From: Podocnemis expansa
Taxonomy: Eukaryota > Chordata > Testudines > Podocnemididae
NCBI GenBank assembly: GCA_007922195.1
Contig: ML681967.1
Coordinates: 8,923,712-8,987,711 of the forward strand
Length of the DNA: 64,000 bases
Direction: 5' to 3'
Shown here: piece after piece, positions 1 to 11,412 of the stretch
Layout: each line of letters starts with the position of its first letter
How positions within the stretch are numbered: position 1 is the stretch's first letter
Program-made: the position numbers and the translations under genes
Notes under the pieces: generated by a model
The model's input: only the letters and a program-made list of their open reading frames with translations
Told to the model about the DNA's origin: nothing
The model's database searches: none

Positions 1-594
1 AGAGAAGCTTTTAAATCCTAGTGCAAAATGAGACTCCTACAGCAGTAAACAGAGTGATCACATACCTGCTTTGAAGTTAGCATTTAAATAACCTCGAGGG
101 CTTCACTAATGCAGGGGAATGAGGAAAAGGAAATAATTTCCTCCTTCTCCCTACTCCTCTCTCAGAGGCAGGAAAATGAAAATGAATCCCTAGGCAGGAT
201 CAGGACACTGGTTTTCATGGAGCTGCATCGAAGATGAATGACTTTCACTTATGGCTTAGTTAATGAGTCAGCATATATTCATTCATGGACACAATTTATT
301 AACCCATAAACACTGCAGATGACAGTGTCATCACTGTGATAAAGTTGTTTTCATTAGCTATATAATTTGTAAGGCAGCTGCTGCTGTGATGGGGACTCAG
401 TGGATGTGCTTGCCCCTCTGTGGTTGCCTTGGTATTGGGAAGGGAGGAGGAAGTGCCAGGAGAGAGGGAGGAGCTGACACAGCTCAGTCTGTAGAAGAAT
501 AGGGCTGGCTTCCATGATGTTTTCTGCTGGCTCGCATCCCTGCAGGCTGTTGTTAGCAAACCAGGAACAGGGAGCTGAGTACAGGGGAAGAAAA
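1..594. other. unique non-coding DNA, no gene recognised
   Basis: No repeat family or coding region recognised. Short open frames here on the minus strand have no domain and no codon pattern that suggests a gene. An A-rich run at about 590-602 marks the boundary with the PLE tail that follows. Confidence 0.4.
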
Positions 595-598
595 AAAA

Positions 599-905
599 AA
601 AACCAAGGAGTTGTGTGGCACTTTAAGACTAACAGATTTATTTTTTGCATAAGCTTTCATGGGGAAAATCCCACTTCATCACATGCTTCAAAGATGGGTG
701 AACTTACAGAATGGAATGAAAATAAATGCAAGGGGATGTAAAACATAGGATCAGGTCATACAGTAACAGCAAATCAGAGCAGTTGTTAGGTTCAAACCAT
801 GGGAAGCCTGAAGTCAAATTACCTTTTGTAATGGGAAAAGAACGCATAGTCTTGATTAAGTCCTGCCTTCATAGAATTCAGCTTGCATAAGAGCCTTTGG
901 GTCAG
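599..905 (-). mobile_element. Penelope-like element 3' end (C-terminal coding stub plus tail)
   Basis: Read on the minus strand, the stretch at about 815-905 encodes the end of a GIY-YIG-type protein (residues like KAGLNQDYAFFSHYK, then stop). It is followed by about 200 bp of untranslated DNA and the tail motif ending near 600 with GTTAGTCTTAAAGTGCCACA. The same order, coding end then spacer then tail, is seen at 45.36-45.70 kb on the plus strand, and the spacer is clearly alignable between the two. This copy is 5'-truncated, with no upstream reverse transcriptase. Family assignment rests on the intact GIY-YIG frame at 44.5 kb. Confidence 0.7.
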
Positions 906-1307
906 GCCTATGGCTTTGCATCAGGCACTTGTCCTGAAAAGAGAGAGCAACAGTGTAATATCCAACCAGTACCCAACAGCATCTGAGGGATACTCAGAGT
1001 TGCCCTGGAGAGGGGCTTGTCCTGCACTGGACAGATAGCTGCCATTCCACTGTGGATGGCAGCATGGCAGAGTCCTGAGATTATGGCACAGTCTCGTCTG
1101 TCTCTTGGGTTCAGCAGTTACTAAACATAAGTAGGCACCCTGTGGCTGCACAGAGCTCCATGGGCAGCACATCTAGTGGTCTGTTCATTTATGATGTGCC
1201 ACAGGAGGCTGGGGGAATCACACAGTGCTGGAAGGACTCAGGGAAGAGGAGACCCCAGGGGGTCTCTTTAGGAACATTAACAATTACTATTATTATTGAT
1301 GACAAGT

Positions 1308-1366
1308 TCCAAAGGGGTAGCCATGTCAATCTGGTTCACCAAAACAATTACAGCAGTCCTGAGAGA
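1308..1366 (+). mobile_element. PLE-associated repeat, head fragment
   Basis: The motif AGGGGTAGCCATGT-type followed by TCTGGTTCACCAAAACAA is the head module that elsewhere in the window (16.98, 54.69 kb) precedes the CCTGTGGCACTTTAAAGAC tail module. Here it is cut short after CAGTCCTGAG. Confidence 0.55.
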
Positions 1367-1384
1367 CCCCAAGGCAGGAGTGTC

Positions 1385-1830
1385 ACTCCAAAAAGAAAGT
1401 GATTCAGGGCACAGACCCCTGCTGAGCCCCACTCCTGGGGTCTTCCAGAGATGCCCCTGCCACTCCTGGGGCCCCACTTCTGCGCTCCTCGCCTGTGAGC
1501 CACTCCTCCTCCACTGCCCTGCCACCCCCCATTGCTCCTGGTCCCCCACCACCTCCAGCCTCCATGCTGCTCCCAGGGCCCCACTCCCATGGTGCCCAGC
1601 CTCTGCACCACACCCTGAGCCCTGCTCCTGGGATGCTGGCCTCCATGCCGCTTTGGTGCTGCTCCAGGTCCCCCCACTCCTCTGGTGCTGCTCTTGGGCC
1701 CACTGCCACACCAGCACTGCTCCAGATCCCCCACCTTCCCCCCTGTCCTCCTGGCCCTGTAGTCCCAGCCCCACATCCAACTCCTGAGACCGCCCTCCCC
1801 CCAGTACTTACCTGTACTGTAGTGCGGGAG
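1385..1830. repeat. CT-rich degenerate low-complexity tract
   Basis: Roughly 450 bp dominated by CCC, CTCCTGG, GGCCCCAC and TGCTGCTC words on the plus strand. Long open frames exist on both strands (for example plus 1495-1896 and minus 1277-1780), but they are proline/serine-rich on one strand and glycine/tryptophan-rich on the other, as expected from biased composition rather than from a gene. It looks like a decayed tandem array with a unit of about 30-60 bp. No regular period could be fixed by eye. Confidence 0.45.
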
Positions 1831-1984
1831 CCTCCAGATGCTGACTGCAGCTGGTTTCTGTCTCCCACCTTGCCCCTCCCTAGGCTACATGCCTAGGAGC
1901 TCAGCAGGGTGGGAAATTTAAAATGCCTCTGCTGACCCCAGCTCCCCAGTGTGATTTGGGGCACTGCTCGGCACATTCAGTTTC

Positions 1985-2110
1985 TGTGCCCAGTGTTAGC
2001 GAAGCCCCTGACCCAGGGGGAACCAGGGCCCCATTATGCTAGGTGTTGCACAAACACCCAGCAAGAGTCAGTCCTTGCCCTACAGAGCTCACAGTATGGT
2101 TGCCATGATC
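1985..2110 (-). repeat. ancient CORE-SINE/L3-like repeat 3' part
   Basis: Reverse-complemented, the words GTGAGCTCTGTAGGGCAAGG, then TTGTGCAACACCTAGCATAA appear in order. The same order (GGCAAGG, TCTGGCACAATAGGGCC, AGGAGCTACCACAATG) recurs at 48.80 kb and 60.12 kb. This is a widely scattered old amniote interspersed repeat. Exact family name not certain. Confidence 0.5.
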
Positions 2111-2184
2111 TCGGACGGCACCTGCTGCCATCTGAGGGTTTCCAGGCACAACACAGACATTAATTAATTAAATCACATATTGCT

Positions 2185-2335
2185 GCTGTGAGGCAGGCAA
2201 GTGTCATTGACCTCATGGGATAATGGGTAGGGAGAGGTTGGTTGACTCACCCACAAGTCAGTAGTGGAGTTAGCAACAAAGGTAAGAACTCCTGACCTGA
2301 ATCTGGTTTTCTAACCCCCAAGCCATGCTGTCTTT
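2185..2335 (-). repeat. MIR-type SINE, diverged
   Basis: The stretch with CACCCACAAGTCAGTAGTGG, AGTTAGCAACAA and ACTCCTGACCTGAATCTGG follows the reversed MIR core order (lost track of the cytosine-rich start). Divergence is high, as is normal for this old family. Confidence 0.5.
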
Positions 2336-3980
2336 CTGGGGAAGCTCACAAAAAGTAGTAACATACCCTGAGCCTTCCTGGTGTGAAGGGGGTGCAGGCC
2401 AGGGCTGCAGCAGCAGTCCCTGTTCCTAAGCCACTCCCTACTGTCATAGGAACATCATTCTTTCCTCCTTTCTCTTCTTCCTGAAGCATTCACTAACCCC
2501 AAACCTAGGGCACATTCCTCCACTCAGTCTAGAGCAGCATTTGCTCTGCCTCCAGGATCCATCTCTGAGCTCAAGGACCCCAGAAAGCATCCAGCTCCAA
2601 CTTACCCTTGGGGCCTGAGTGAACTTCTGCAACCTCTTCATGTGGTATGCTCACAAGCCTTCCTCTTAGCTAAGGGCATGTTGTTCTGCCAGCAGTGAGC
2701 AGCAGATGTTCACGATGGCCCAGGGGAACCTGCCGCTCCTGATGTGTGGACAATCTACCTCTGCTGGCCTGCCAAGCACATCCGCTCTGTCCTTCAGATC
2801 CTAATCCCACTCCTTCCTGGGGCCATTTCTATCTTGTTCTCACTAGTAATCCTTTCCATGTCTTGTCTGCCTTTCTCATTTCTATCTGAGGGCCCTACGC
2901 TGACTTGGCTCAACACAGCTGGAGCTTTGTGCCCCAGAGATTTTGGTTGGTTGACTGGAGATTTTTTTCAGGACAGCAAACACAGAGCTGGGTGTGTTTG
3001 ACCTAGACCACTATACCATCCACACACCAGAGAAGCCAAAAATCTGTGCGACCTATGTCAGTGAGAAAGAAACCAAGCATTTAATGATGTTAGTCTCACA
3101 GCCTACTGCACCTTGTGGTCTCATGGAGTTTCTGTATGTGGATGCTGAAAAGAATCCTGTGGACTCTGAAGATAAGGGACCCTGGAGAGGACAAGCAGAT
3201 GCCTACCTAAAATCTCTGGTGCCCTCAGAATAAAAACAACAGAGTCAGCACAACAGTTAAATCCACCCTACTGAATCCTACAGTACAGGTCCTTACAGCC
3301 AGCGTAGCAAACCCAAACAGCACTAGCAAAGCCATTTTACTTTTCATTGGTGTTGCCAGTGATGTCTCCTGGCTATATGCAGTTGAGGCCTGGTAGAGGG
3401 AGTGTAGGTTACAGCAGGATTTCAGGTAGGCTTGGAACTGCCCCACTCTCATCTTTCAGTGGCTTCTGAGAGTTGAAGGCTAGAGAAAGGCTGTCCTGTA
3501 ACATAGGCTTGTATTTCATCCAACACTTTTTACTGCGTTCTGAATTCTTTCCCAGTTTTTCTGTAGGATTCCCAGTGTCTCCAGATTCCCCCAACCCTGA
3601 GCCAAGCAGTGACAAATTGTACTAGTCTCCATCAGAAACCTCACAGAACGTGGAAAGAGAACCACAAATACCAGCCTCAGTGTACAGCACATTAGCTCAA
3701 GTTTTTTAAGCTCAAGATTGATGGGTTGGAGTTGTCTGTTTCAATCTGCTCCTTCATATTAAAAAGCTGTTAAAAGCTTCAGCCTGTCTTAGTACTTCTG
3801 CTGCTTCCTGACCAATGAATTGCTTGCCCAGGATTTGAGGCTTTGGGCAGGAGGGTGATATTTTATGATCTATTTGACAGAGGTTAGCGTTAAAAGATTT
3901 TTGTAAAGAGCTTGCCCAGGCAAATGATCAGTATGGTGTAGAGATTGCTCATGTAGCCTGTTTTCAGAGCAAGAAGAGCC
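2336..3980. other. unique non-coding DNA
   Basis: No repeat recognised. Two plus-strand open frames (2744-3001 and 2994-3233) follow one another; the second encodes 79 residues with no internal repeat bias, but I recognise no family, see no flanking splice signals that I trust, and cannot support a gene. Confidence 0.35.
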
Positions 3981-4381
3981 TTACGCTATGTCTGCATTGA
4001 ACATTAAGCATAGGTCTGGGGGACCAGGGCTTGTGAACTCAGTGTTTCCAAGTCCCCAGTTGTGCATCCACTCTTCCCTGTAAACCTAACTTTTCAATTG
4101 CTGGACCCAGATCTCAAAGCTGTGCTAACACATACTGCACTATGCAGGCCTTCTGACTTAACTCTGCAGCCTGAGCTGCATCCACATTGCAGAATGATAG
4201 GGCTTGTACCCAAATCACAGGGGGACTTGGACTTTGACCCCATTTTCTTCATTTGCAGAGTCCTAGCCCCAGAGTCCTAAGTGCTTGTTGACCCAGGTCA
4301 GGCTGAATTATGTGTGGATGTAGGTAGGGGTTTGGGCTGTGTCTGAGTCCCTTCTTAGGGTGCAGTGTAGATATAGCCTAA
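3981..4381. mobile_element. inverted-repeat DNA transposon (TATGTCTACAC family), diverged
   Basis: Left end CGCTATGTCTGCATTG and right end TGCAGTGTAGATATAGCC are inverted repeats of one another. The interior has no coding capacity. Similar ends occur at 10.2, 11.1, 38.26, 45.0 and 61.4 kb. The flanks read TTA and TAA, which would suit a 3-bp target duplication, but the match is not exact. Confidence 0.6.
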
Positions 4382-4715
4382 GTGGCCCTTAGACATCCGG
4401 CCTCTGAAAAGCTAGCTTATGCTTATGCTCAATAGTTTTCCCCCACTGCTGCTCTGTAACTGTGTTGTGAAATGGCTTTAAGTGTAGAATGCCGTTTTCT
4501 AAATAGTTTATATATTATGTCTGTTATTAATTCTGTAACTCTTTTATGCAATTCAGTAACCATATGATTAAATCTGTAAAATATTTATACCAAAGGCTCT
4601 ATAAGCATAACATAAACCATTGTTCCTCTTTACTTGCCATACATTCCAATTTTCAAAGACCAGCAATTTGATGAGATGGATTCAGGGCCTAAGGAAATCA
4701 ATCAGGGTAGGTTTG
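4382..4715. other. AT-rich unique DNA
   Basis: No gene or repeat family recognised. Confidence 0.3.
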
Positions 4716-4717
4716 AG

Positions 4718-4800
4718 GGTTTTGTTTTTGTTTTTTGTTTGTTTGTTTGTTTGTTTTGTTTTTTTGTTTTGTTTTGTTTTGGGTTTTTGTTTTTTTTTTG
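4718..4800. repeat. (GTTT)n / T-rich simple repeat
   Basis: GTTT and TTTTG units run almost without break across the tract. The phenylalanine-rich frame over it is an artefact. Confidence 0.9.
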
Positions 4801-5022
4801 GTGAGAAGGTTGTGAATTTCTTGGTAAACTGGCAGAATGGCAGCATACTAAAAGATACAGTCTAGAGGAGCCATGTGGAGTCCTGAAGGGGTGCAAAATT
4901 TGTATCTGCAACTGATCTGTGATCTGTATAAATGATCTGCAGATATTCACATCCATAATGTGGATATCTATGATTATAAAGCTGATATCTGCAGATCTTC
5001 AGGGGTCTAGCAATGCATAAAG

Positions 5023-5391
5023 CAGTGGTTCCCAATCTTTTTGGCTTGAGTGCCATAAAGTATAATTTTTACAGTCCTGAAGGGCCACCAGTCTATTTTA
5101 ATTAAAATATTAAAATTAAATTAATTGATTAAAATTAATTAATTAACTCTAAATTGAATTTTAATTAAAATTAAAATTTTCAAAAAGGTTTTTGAGAAGT
5201 TTTTTAAAGGGTCCGGGTGCAAACCAGAGGGGAGGAGAGCAGGCGCAGCCTGGTTCCCAGCCACGCCCTGCGACTGAACGGGAGGCAGGCGGTCATAGCC
5301 CAGCTCCCAGCCAGTAACAGGGGAGCACGGGCTACTTGAAAAAGCCCCATGTGTCACTTTTGGCCTGCGGGCCAGGGGTTGGGAACCCCTG
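5023..5391. mobile_element. hAT-type non-autonomous element (CAGTGGTTCCCAA ends)
   Basis: Begins CAGTGGTTCCCAATC and ends GGTTGGGAACCCCTG, an inverted pair typical of hAT elements. The 8-bp flanks GCATAAAG and GTGTACAG agree at 5 of 8 positions, so the target duplication has decayed. The interior holds an AT-rich stretch (5095-5180) of TTAAAATTAATT-like words, then GC-rich DNA. Confidence 0.75.
5095..5185. repeat. AT-rich (TTAAAATT)n-like tract
   Basis: Irregular repeats of TTAATTAAAAT inside the hAT element. Confidence 0.75.
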
Positions 5392-7250
5392 GTGTACAGT
5401 CTTCTGTAGGGGAAAGAGATACAATACCCAAACTTTCTGCTGCCATACCAGTCTGGTTTGCTCTAGTCTCAGAAGCAGTTGGAGAAGGTGTGCAGGTGAT
5501 ACACAGGCATCCCTGATATTTCTAGAATTGAGAGGAGGGTGCTAAACTCAGATCAGGTTTAGGCTGGGTTTAAGTTTTTGGGTCTGAGGCCAGGTCATGG
5601 CTTGGTTTGAGCCTGCAGTTGAGTCTGAGTTTCAGAGTCTGGATTCTGCCAAAGCTGATGTCGTGAAGCTTCAGTCTTCCACAGCAAAGCCCAAGCAAGG
5701 CTGGCCAAGATTTTAGCTACATTCCAACAAGAAAGAGAAAAGAGATTCCTTCCACTATAAATAGAAGGTAGAACCACAATCATACAGGGTGGGTGGGATC
5801 CAGGGCTTCAAGTCCAACTCATTCCCCACTTAAGAAATTATCATCAGGTGTAGGTTGCTGGTTCTAAAACGTCTTTGTAGAGCCTTTCTTTGAAGAGAGT
5901 ATGTCTGTGGCATTCTTAAGACGAGGGAGGCATGATCGGGTTGTCTTATCCCCTATCAATTCCTATCTATATAAATAACCAACAGGGGCTATGGGTAATT
6001 GGTTGGCAGTTAGGGCAGTCACTGAAGTTACTTTATCTTGTGTCGGGCTGAATGGACCCATGACAGTCGCAGCACAAGAGAGAATGTGAGTAAAGCCACC
6101 TGCTGCAGTCCTTGTGCGAAGATCCTTTCCAGCACAGAGAGGAATGGGGTGATTTGCTGTACATAGAGTGTGAGCTCCTTGGGGCAAGGGACGTATCATG
6201 ATCTCTGTCTATAAAGCTTTGAAATAAAACTAATTCAGAGCATCACTATCATAGAGAGAGCCGAGAGTGGGGAATAATAGGTCTGTAATTACACACATGG
6301 CATTTCTAAAATGTGTGGGCAAGTGGGAGGTGGGGAGAATGCCCCTGATCCACAGCACTCCACTTCATCAGCTCCTCTCTAAGCTTGCTTGTTTCCACCT
6401 GTGTCTCTATTTCCACTGGCTTACCTGATCTGTGCAGGCACAAACTTAGTGAGCAGATACCAATTTAGATTAATTTAGGTCCCTCTTACTCGCCAACACA
6501 CGCCTTTCCCCATTACCCTCCCCTGCACCACTCCCCCCAGCATTTTGGAAGCTTACAGAAGAAAAGATATCTGGCAAATGGAAATTCAATTGGTTTAATA
6601 TAAAGACTATTTTACTGCAGTCTAACTGGAGCCTCTTATTAAGAATCAGATGGAATTTCTAAACAGGGAGAGCTGGTCCCTTGGTGGGGGCAATCTCCAA
6701 TCATATGCCAACATTGCTCTTGACATATTTATGACTCCAATAAAATCTCCCATCTGGTATATTTTAAAATAAAATTGAAAATTTATCACTTTCCCTTAGT
6801 TGGTTTGTCGTTCTCCCCGGGAGAAGATAGCTGGCCTGAGATTATTGCATCGGCAGCCTGTCATCTGAGGTTAGGCCGAAGTGTGATTTAAATTTCAATA
6901 CTTTCCACATTACAGCTGTCTGGGGTGGGAAAATTACAAGGAGAGAAGTGGAGAGTGTGTTCTGTTATTATTTCTATTCGTTAGGCTCCCCTGATTTTGT
7001 TTTGTTTCTCTTTGTTTAGCTTGGTCCGCCATTCTGTGTTCAGGGGTGGGGAGGGGGGAAATCTCAGCAGGCAACATCAGGAGAGCCAGGAATATTCAGG
7101 AAGGGATATGAGGGAAACCAGGTCTAGTCACTCCTTCTGCTTCTTGGTTGTTTGTATTCTGGTAGCACGTAGAAGCTCCTACCAAGGTCAAAGCCTCACA
7201 GTTTGCTGTGTGAACGTGTAGCAATAGACAGCCCTTGTTTTATAGAGGTA
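5392..7250. other. unique DNA with a decayed repeat near 6165-6225 and an AT-rich candidate conserved block
   Basis: At 6165-6225, GAGTGTGAGCTCCTTGGGGC and TAAAGCTTTGAAATAAA resemble the 3' part of the old repeat seen at 48.8 kb. The block from 6560 to 6990 is free of recognisable repeats and AT-rich, with several TAAT and ATTTAAAT words. No coding exon recognised. Confidence 0.3.
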
Positions 7251-7254
7251 CAGT

Positions 7255-7405
7255 TTATAGAGGGGAGCCAAAGCAAAGGGAAAGACCTTTATGCCAATTT
7301 CACAGATGGAGAAAGTGAGGCAGAGACTGAGGGATGTGTCCATGGGGAGTCAGCAGAAATGAACCGAGACCTTCTGCAGCCCATTGCATTACCTTAACCA
7401 CAAAC
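7255..7405 (-). repeat. MIR-type SINE
   Basis: CAATTTCACAGATGGAGAAA, GTGAGGCAGAGACTGAGG and a later ACCTTCTGCAGCCC..TTAACCAC match the reversed MIR core in order. Confidence 0.7.
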
Positions 7406-7960
7406 CCATGCTTCTTAGGACTGTTAAACTCTCTCCATCACAAATGATTGCTTGTGGCTTGCATTGTTGTCTTGTACTGTGCATGTGATACAGGAGTGAG
7501 AGAAGAAAGGCCTCCTTGCTCTGCTTTCTGCATGATTGGATTTTGTGCTTTCTGGAAATAAAGGAAACTGCCCAGCGTCCCAATCAAGCGAGGTCCCAAA
7601 TGGTTGCACGTAGGCTGGGCCTTTGAGCAGCCCTAAAGGCTCCCTGTGATCTAAACTATTCCATGTCCCCCTAATGCTCCCACTATTGGATTGACACATT
7701 CCTACCTCTTGGAGCTTCACCCACTGTGTTACTTTTCTTATATTCACCACTGTGAGCAGGGAGGAGACGTGAAGGGGGAGGAGCCCTAGCTCCTGGCAGT
7801 TGCCCAGTGGGTAGTAAGATGCTTCATGAAAGGGGTAAAGTAACTTACCTTTCAGAGCAAGTGGGGAATAGGTGAGAAATAACGATGGTGGTGGGTCACA
7901 ATTAGCTGTGTGCAGTGATGCAGCATTACACCACCATTTACTCAAGGCCGGTTGTATGAA

Positions 7961-8220
7961 TACAGTTTAACCCTGGGTTATAATACCCAGCAGTACAGGT
8001 TATGTGGCAGGTGCTCACCCAGCTGGGAGATTAAACCCTGGGCCCTAGGCATGGTGAGTGTGTGCTGTACTTACCAGACGAGTGATTAAACTTAGCAGCC
8101 TAGGTACTGTGCATCTGCTGTGCCAGCTGGGAGATTAAACCCAGTGCCCTGCATACTGTGCTGATTCTGGACCAGATGGGAAATTAACCCCAGGGTCTCA
8201 GGCTTTCTGGTTACAGTCTG
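7961..8220. repeat. tandem array of about 50-bp units
   Basis: Five units begin near 7961, 8019, 8074, 8123 and 8172, giving periods of 58, 55, 49 and 49 bp. Each carries a CCAGcTGGGAgATTAAACCC core or a variant (first unit GTTTAACCCTGGG) followed by GGCCCTAGGCATGGTG or CCCTGCATACTGTG. No flanking mobile-element ends were seen. Confidence 0.75.
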
Positions 8221-8239
8221 TCCGGGCTGCTGGACAGAC

Positions 8240-8820
8240 TAACACTGTAACACAAAATGTGTTTCTTAGGTGTGTGCATGTGCCTTGTATGCACACTGTA
8301 CGAGTTTGGGGGTGTGTTTGGGAAAGCTGGTGTGCAGTGCGCTTTTGTCTTGCATGTAAGTGTGCTGTGTGTGACTATGTGCATGTGGTATACTGGTGTA
8401 TGTATCTGTTGTTCTGAGTATATGTCTGTGAGCATGTGTTTGTGTTATTAATATGTGACAAATTCAGACTCACAGGAGTCTGTGTTCACAGATGATCCTG
8501 TGTTTATACCTCTCCAAGAAAATTTTATATACTTATACTTTGTATCTGTAAAGCAGTTTGCTTATGCAGTTGTTTTATGGTTATGGTTTGTGGTTTGCAC
8601 AAATAAGCATGTGCATAATAAATGTGTGCAATTTTTCCATAGCAGTTTTGAAAATTGTTTGTTGTAAGCAGATATACCAGTGTGCTCTTCATTGTCTAGG
8701 AGCGCATGCTTGTATGACTCCTTAGTGTGTATAATGTATGTACTTTGGTTTATGTATGCATGTTATAGTACCATAGTGTGAATGTTTTGGTAAATGTGTG
8801 CTTTGTGTTGGATTGTTTGC
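8240..8820. repeat. TG-rich, purine-pyrimidine alternating flank
   Basis: TGTG, GCATGTG and TGTATG words are heavily enriched around the pure dinucleotide tract. Probably decayed (TG)n expansion and not a gene. Open frames on both strands are composition artefacts. Confidence 0.55.
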
Positions 8821-8828
8821 ATGTTTTC

Positions 8829-8831
8829 TCT

Positions 8832-8916
<85 letters not shown>

Positions 8917-8925
8917 CACGTATGT
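8829..8925. repeat. (TG)n microsatellite with CG end
   Basis: TCTCTC leads into about 40 uninterrupted TG units ending in TGCGCGCGCACG. Alternating purine-pyrimidine DNA of this length can adopt Z-form. Length is likely polymorphic. Confidence 0.97.
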
Positions 8926-8929
8926 GTTG

Positions 8930-10200
8930 TCACTGTCTGCTGGCACAGAGACAGGAGTGTTTAGAGTTTTCATACTTTTAAAATATCAGGAGAGATGTCC
9001 ATATATTTTGTAATTTTCTAACACTTCAACCAGCCTTCATAGTTTAAATGCCTAAGTGTCCATCTAAGTGATGGATGTCAAAACTTCAGGAGGGATATTT
9101 AGGAGATAACATCAATGGAATGGAACAATGTCATGAGATAATGCTTTCCTGATGCTACATAAAAGCCAAAATGGTGAAGAACAGGCACAAATAAAATACA
9201 AAATGAACAAAACCAACCAAGGTAAAGTTGAGATGTTTATTCTCAAATTGGGAGACATTTATCAGGCAGTGGTGTGGCAAGTGTGCCTGGTGCCTGGGGG
9301 CCAAGCCCACATTTGTGCTCCCCAGGACATCCCACATCACCCCATGCCTTGCAGCCCCCCTGTGGCACTGCACTCCCCTGCAACCCAGAGCTCAGGTTCT
9401 TGCCCCCCGCCCCAGTCACTAAACCACTGTTACCAGGTGAGAACATTTTATTCCGACCTCAATATTTCTATTTTAGGCCACTCGAGGATCTTCCCAGCCC
9501 CCCCCAACTTGTCCTCTATGGGATCAGTCCCAGATTGTCACATCACATTTGAAAAAAGACCTGGGGATAAGGGCATTGCAGTGTGGTCCCCTCCTCATTC
9601 CTGTCTCATGCTCAGGTGATTTTGCATGCAGGTTAAGGGATTTGGTTATCCCAACATTTCTTTTCACTGACATTTTAAGAGATGTGTAGCATAATAGCAA
9701 TGATTGAAGCACCTGCTGTTTTTCTCTGTAATTATCCAGTTGCCTCATTGGGAACCAGCTTATTGCCATCTGAGAGTGCAGCAGTCCTGTTATCACTTAA
9801 ATAAGAGTCAGCCAAGCACCAACCTGCCAGCCTGCTGCAAACACCATTCTAGCTACACAGCCAGAAAAGTAATTCCCCTGTGCTGCTGGGTCACCCTGAA
9901 GCAGTGGCATCCATCCAGGGGAAGAGCTGTCTGAAAGGTAGAGTGGGGGTGCAAAGGGCAATGCACTGCAAAGGAGGCTACGAAGGGCAGCCTTGCACAA
10001 GGAGCATGAGAGGAGCATGTCTCTGTGACGAGGGGTTGACGGAGGCAGAGCAGAGTTACGGAGGGATCTAAACTGTGGTGATTAGCATGGTAGCTGAGCC
10101 ATAACAGCTCTGTGCCCACTGTAGGGAATGGACAGGTTCCTGAGCGCTTGTGGAGCACTGTAGCTGCTATTGCAATTAATAATAATACCAACAACAACCT
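8930..10200. other. unique non-coding DNA
   Basis: No gene family recognised. The open frame at 9152-9619 (plus) starts in AT-rich DNA and runs into a proline-rich GC-rich stretch, which suggests no functional protein. Confidence 0.35.
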
Positions 10201-10205
10201 CTTAA

Positions 10206-10613
10206 AGTGTCTGTCTACTCGAGGAAAAGTTAGTTCAAATTTGTTAATTCAAACTAATAAGTTTGAGTTTAGTTTAAGCTAAACTCGACCTTATTGGTTT
10301 GAATTAACAATGTGAAGTAATTCGAATTAACGTTAGTTTGAATTAGTCCACTTTTTAAATTCAAACTAACTGCCCTTAGTTCGAATTTATTAAGTTCACA
10401 CTAAGGGTTAATCCTTGTCTACATCATCCTTAGTTCAAACTAAATACTTAGTTTGAACTAACCAGCAGGTCTTACTAGTCTGAACTAAGTTTTCATCAGT
10501 TAAATTAAGGAGTTCCTTAATTCGAACTAATGAAAGCCTAGTGTAGATAGGTACTAAATTAGTTCAGATTAAGCCTCCTTAATTCAAACTAACTTGCAAG
10601 TGTATACATACCC
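10206..10613. mobile_element. palindromic MITE with TTAGTTCAAA/TTTGAACTAA words
   Basis: Ends AGTGTCTGTCTACTCG and CAAGTGTATACATACCC are imperfect inverted repeats of the TATGTCTACACT type. The inside is a series of inverted TTAGTTCAAA and TTTGAACTAA words that can form extended hairpins. A shorter copy, alignable from the CAGCAGGTCTTACTAGTCTG word to the end, lies at 44.85-45.02 kb. No coding capacity, so non-autonomous; superfamily not proven. Confidence 0.8.
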
Positions 10614-10624
10614 ATAATGACCTT

Positions 10625-10825
10625 TTCATCTGCAGAGCTCAAAGTACTGTTCAAAGGATGTCAGCATCTTTAGCCCCCCCCTTACAGATGGGTAAACTGA
10701 GGCATGGAAAGTTGCTGTAACTTGCCGAAGGTCACCCACAGGTTAGTGGCAGAGGTGGGACTAGACACCAGATCTCTTAAGATGCAGGTCAGTGTACTAT
10801 TAGGCCATAATGCCACCTACAGGGT
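10625..10825 (-). repeat. MIR-type SINE, well preserved
   Basis: TTACAGATGGGTAAACTGAG, GGTCACCCACAGGTTAGTGG and GGCAGAGGTGGGACTAGACA in this order are the reversed MIR/CORE-SINE sequence. The best-preserved such SINE in the window. Confidence 0.85.
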
Positions 10826-11110
10826 ATTTGCTCAAATTCTGGGGCTGAGGAGGATGGTTCCTGAACTGTAGGCTTTAGTGAGGTTCTAGGAGCATAGTAA
10901 CAGAAAGAGTGAGAAAACCAGGGGTTGTGAGACATTGAGAGTGAGCTGTATAAGGACTGACCATTCTAGAGATTTGCTTCATCTTTGCCTTCACCATCCA
11001 TGGCCTCTATATGATATATGAAACAGACAATGAATTGCCAGCCACTGGGCTGCCACTTTGTGTCTTCATAGCCAGCAGAACTCCAGGACTTTCCATCTGG
11101 ATCCCAAGAG

Positions 11111-11412
11111 TGTGTCTACATAACAAGGAAAAACTTGTGCCACTAAGTCTCAGAGCCAGCTTGAGTCACTTGACTTAGGCTTGTGGGGCTCACCCTACAG
11201 GGCCAAAAATAGTGTAGACTGATGGGCTTGGACTGGAAACGAAGATCTGAAACCTGGTAGGGTGCGAGGGAGGGATTCAGAGCCTAGGTTCAGCTCAAGC
11301 AGGAACATCTACAATGCTGTTTTTAGCTCTGCAGACGGAGACCTGTGAACCTGAGTCAATTGACCTGAACTTTGAGACTGGAGCTTTTTTGATGTAGTGT
11401 TGACATACACCA
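11111..11412. mobile_element. inverted-repeat DNA transposon, same family as 61.45 kb
   Basis: Ends GTGTGTCTACATAAC and GTAGTGTTGACATACAC are inverted. The interior words GAGTCAcTTGACT, GGGCTTGGACTGGA and GAGTCAATTGACCTGA match the layout of the element at 61.45-61.71 kb. Diverged and non-coding. Confidence 0.6.

Noticed and set aside
1277..1896. Overlapping frames of 130-167 codons on both strands
   Set aside because: Low-complexity CT-rich tract; open in several frames at once with proline/serine or glycine/tryptophan bias.
8019..8220. CRISPR array
   Set aside because: Units are adjacent tandem repeats with no spacers, in a vertebrate-type genome.
8722..9013. Cys-Val or His-Thr repeat proteins
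   Set aside because: Translation of the (TG)n microsatellite.
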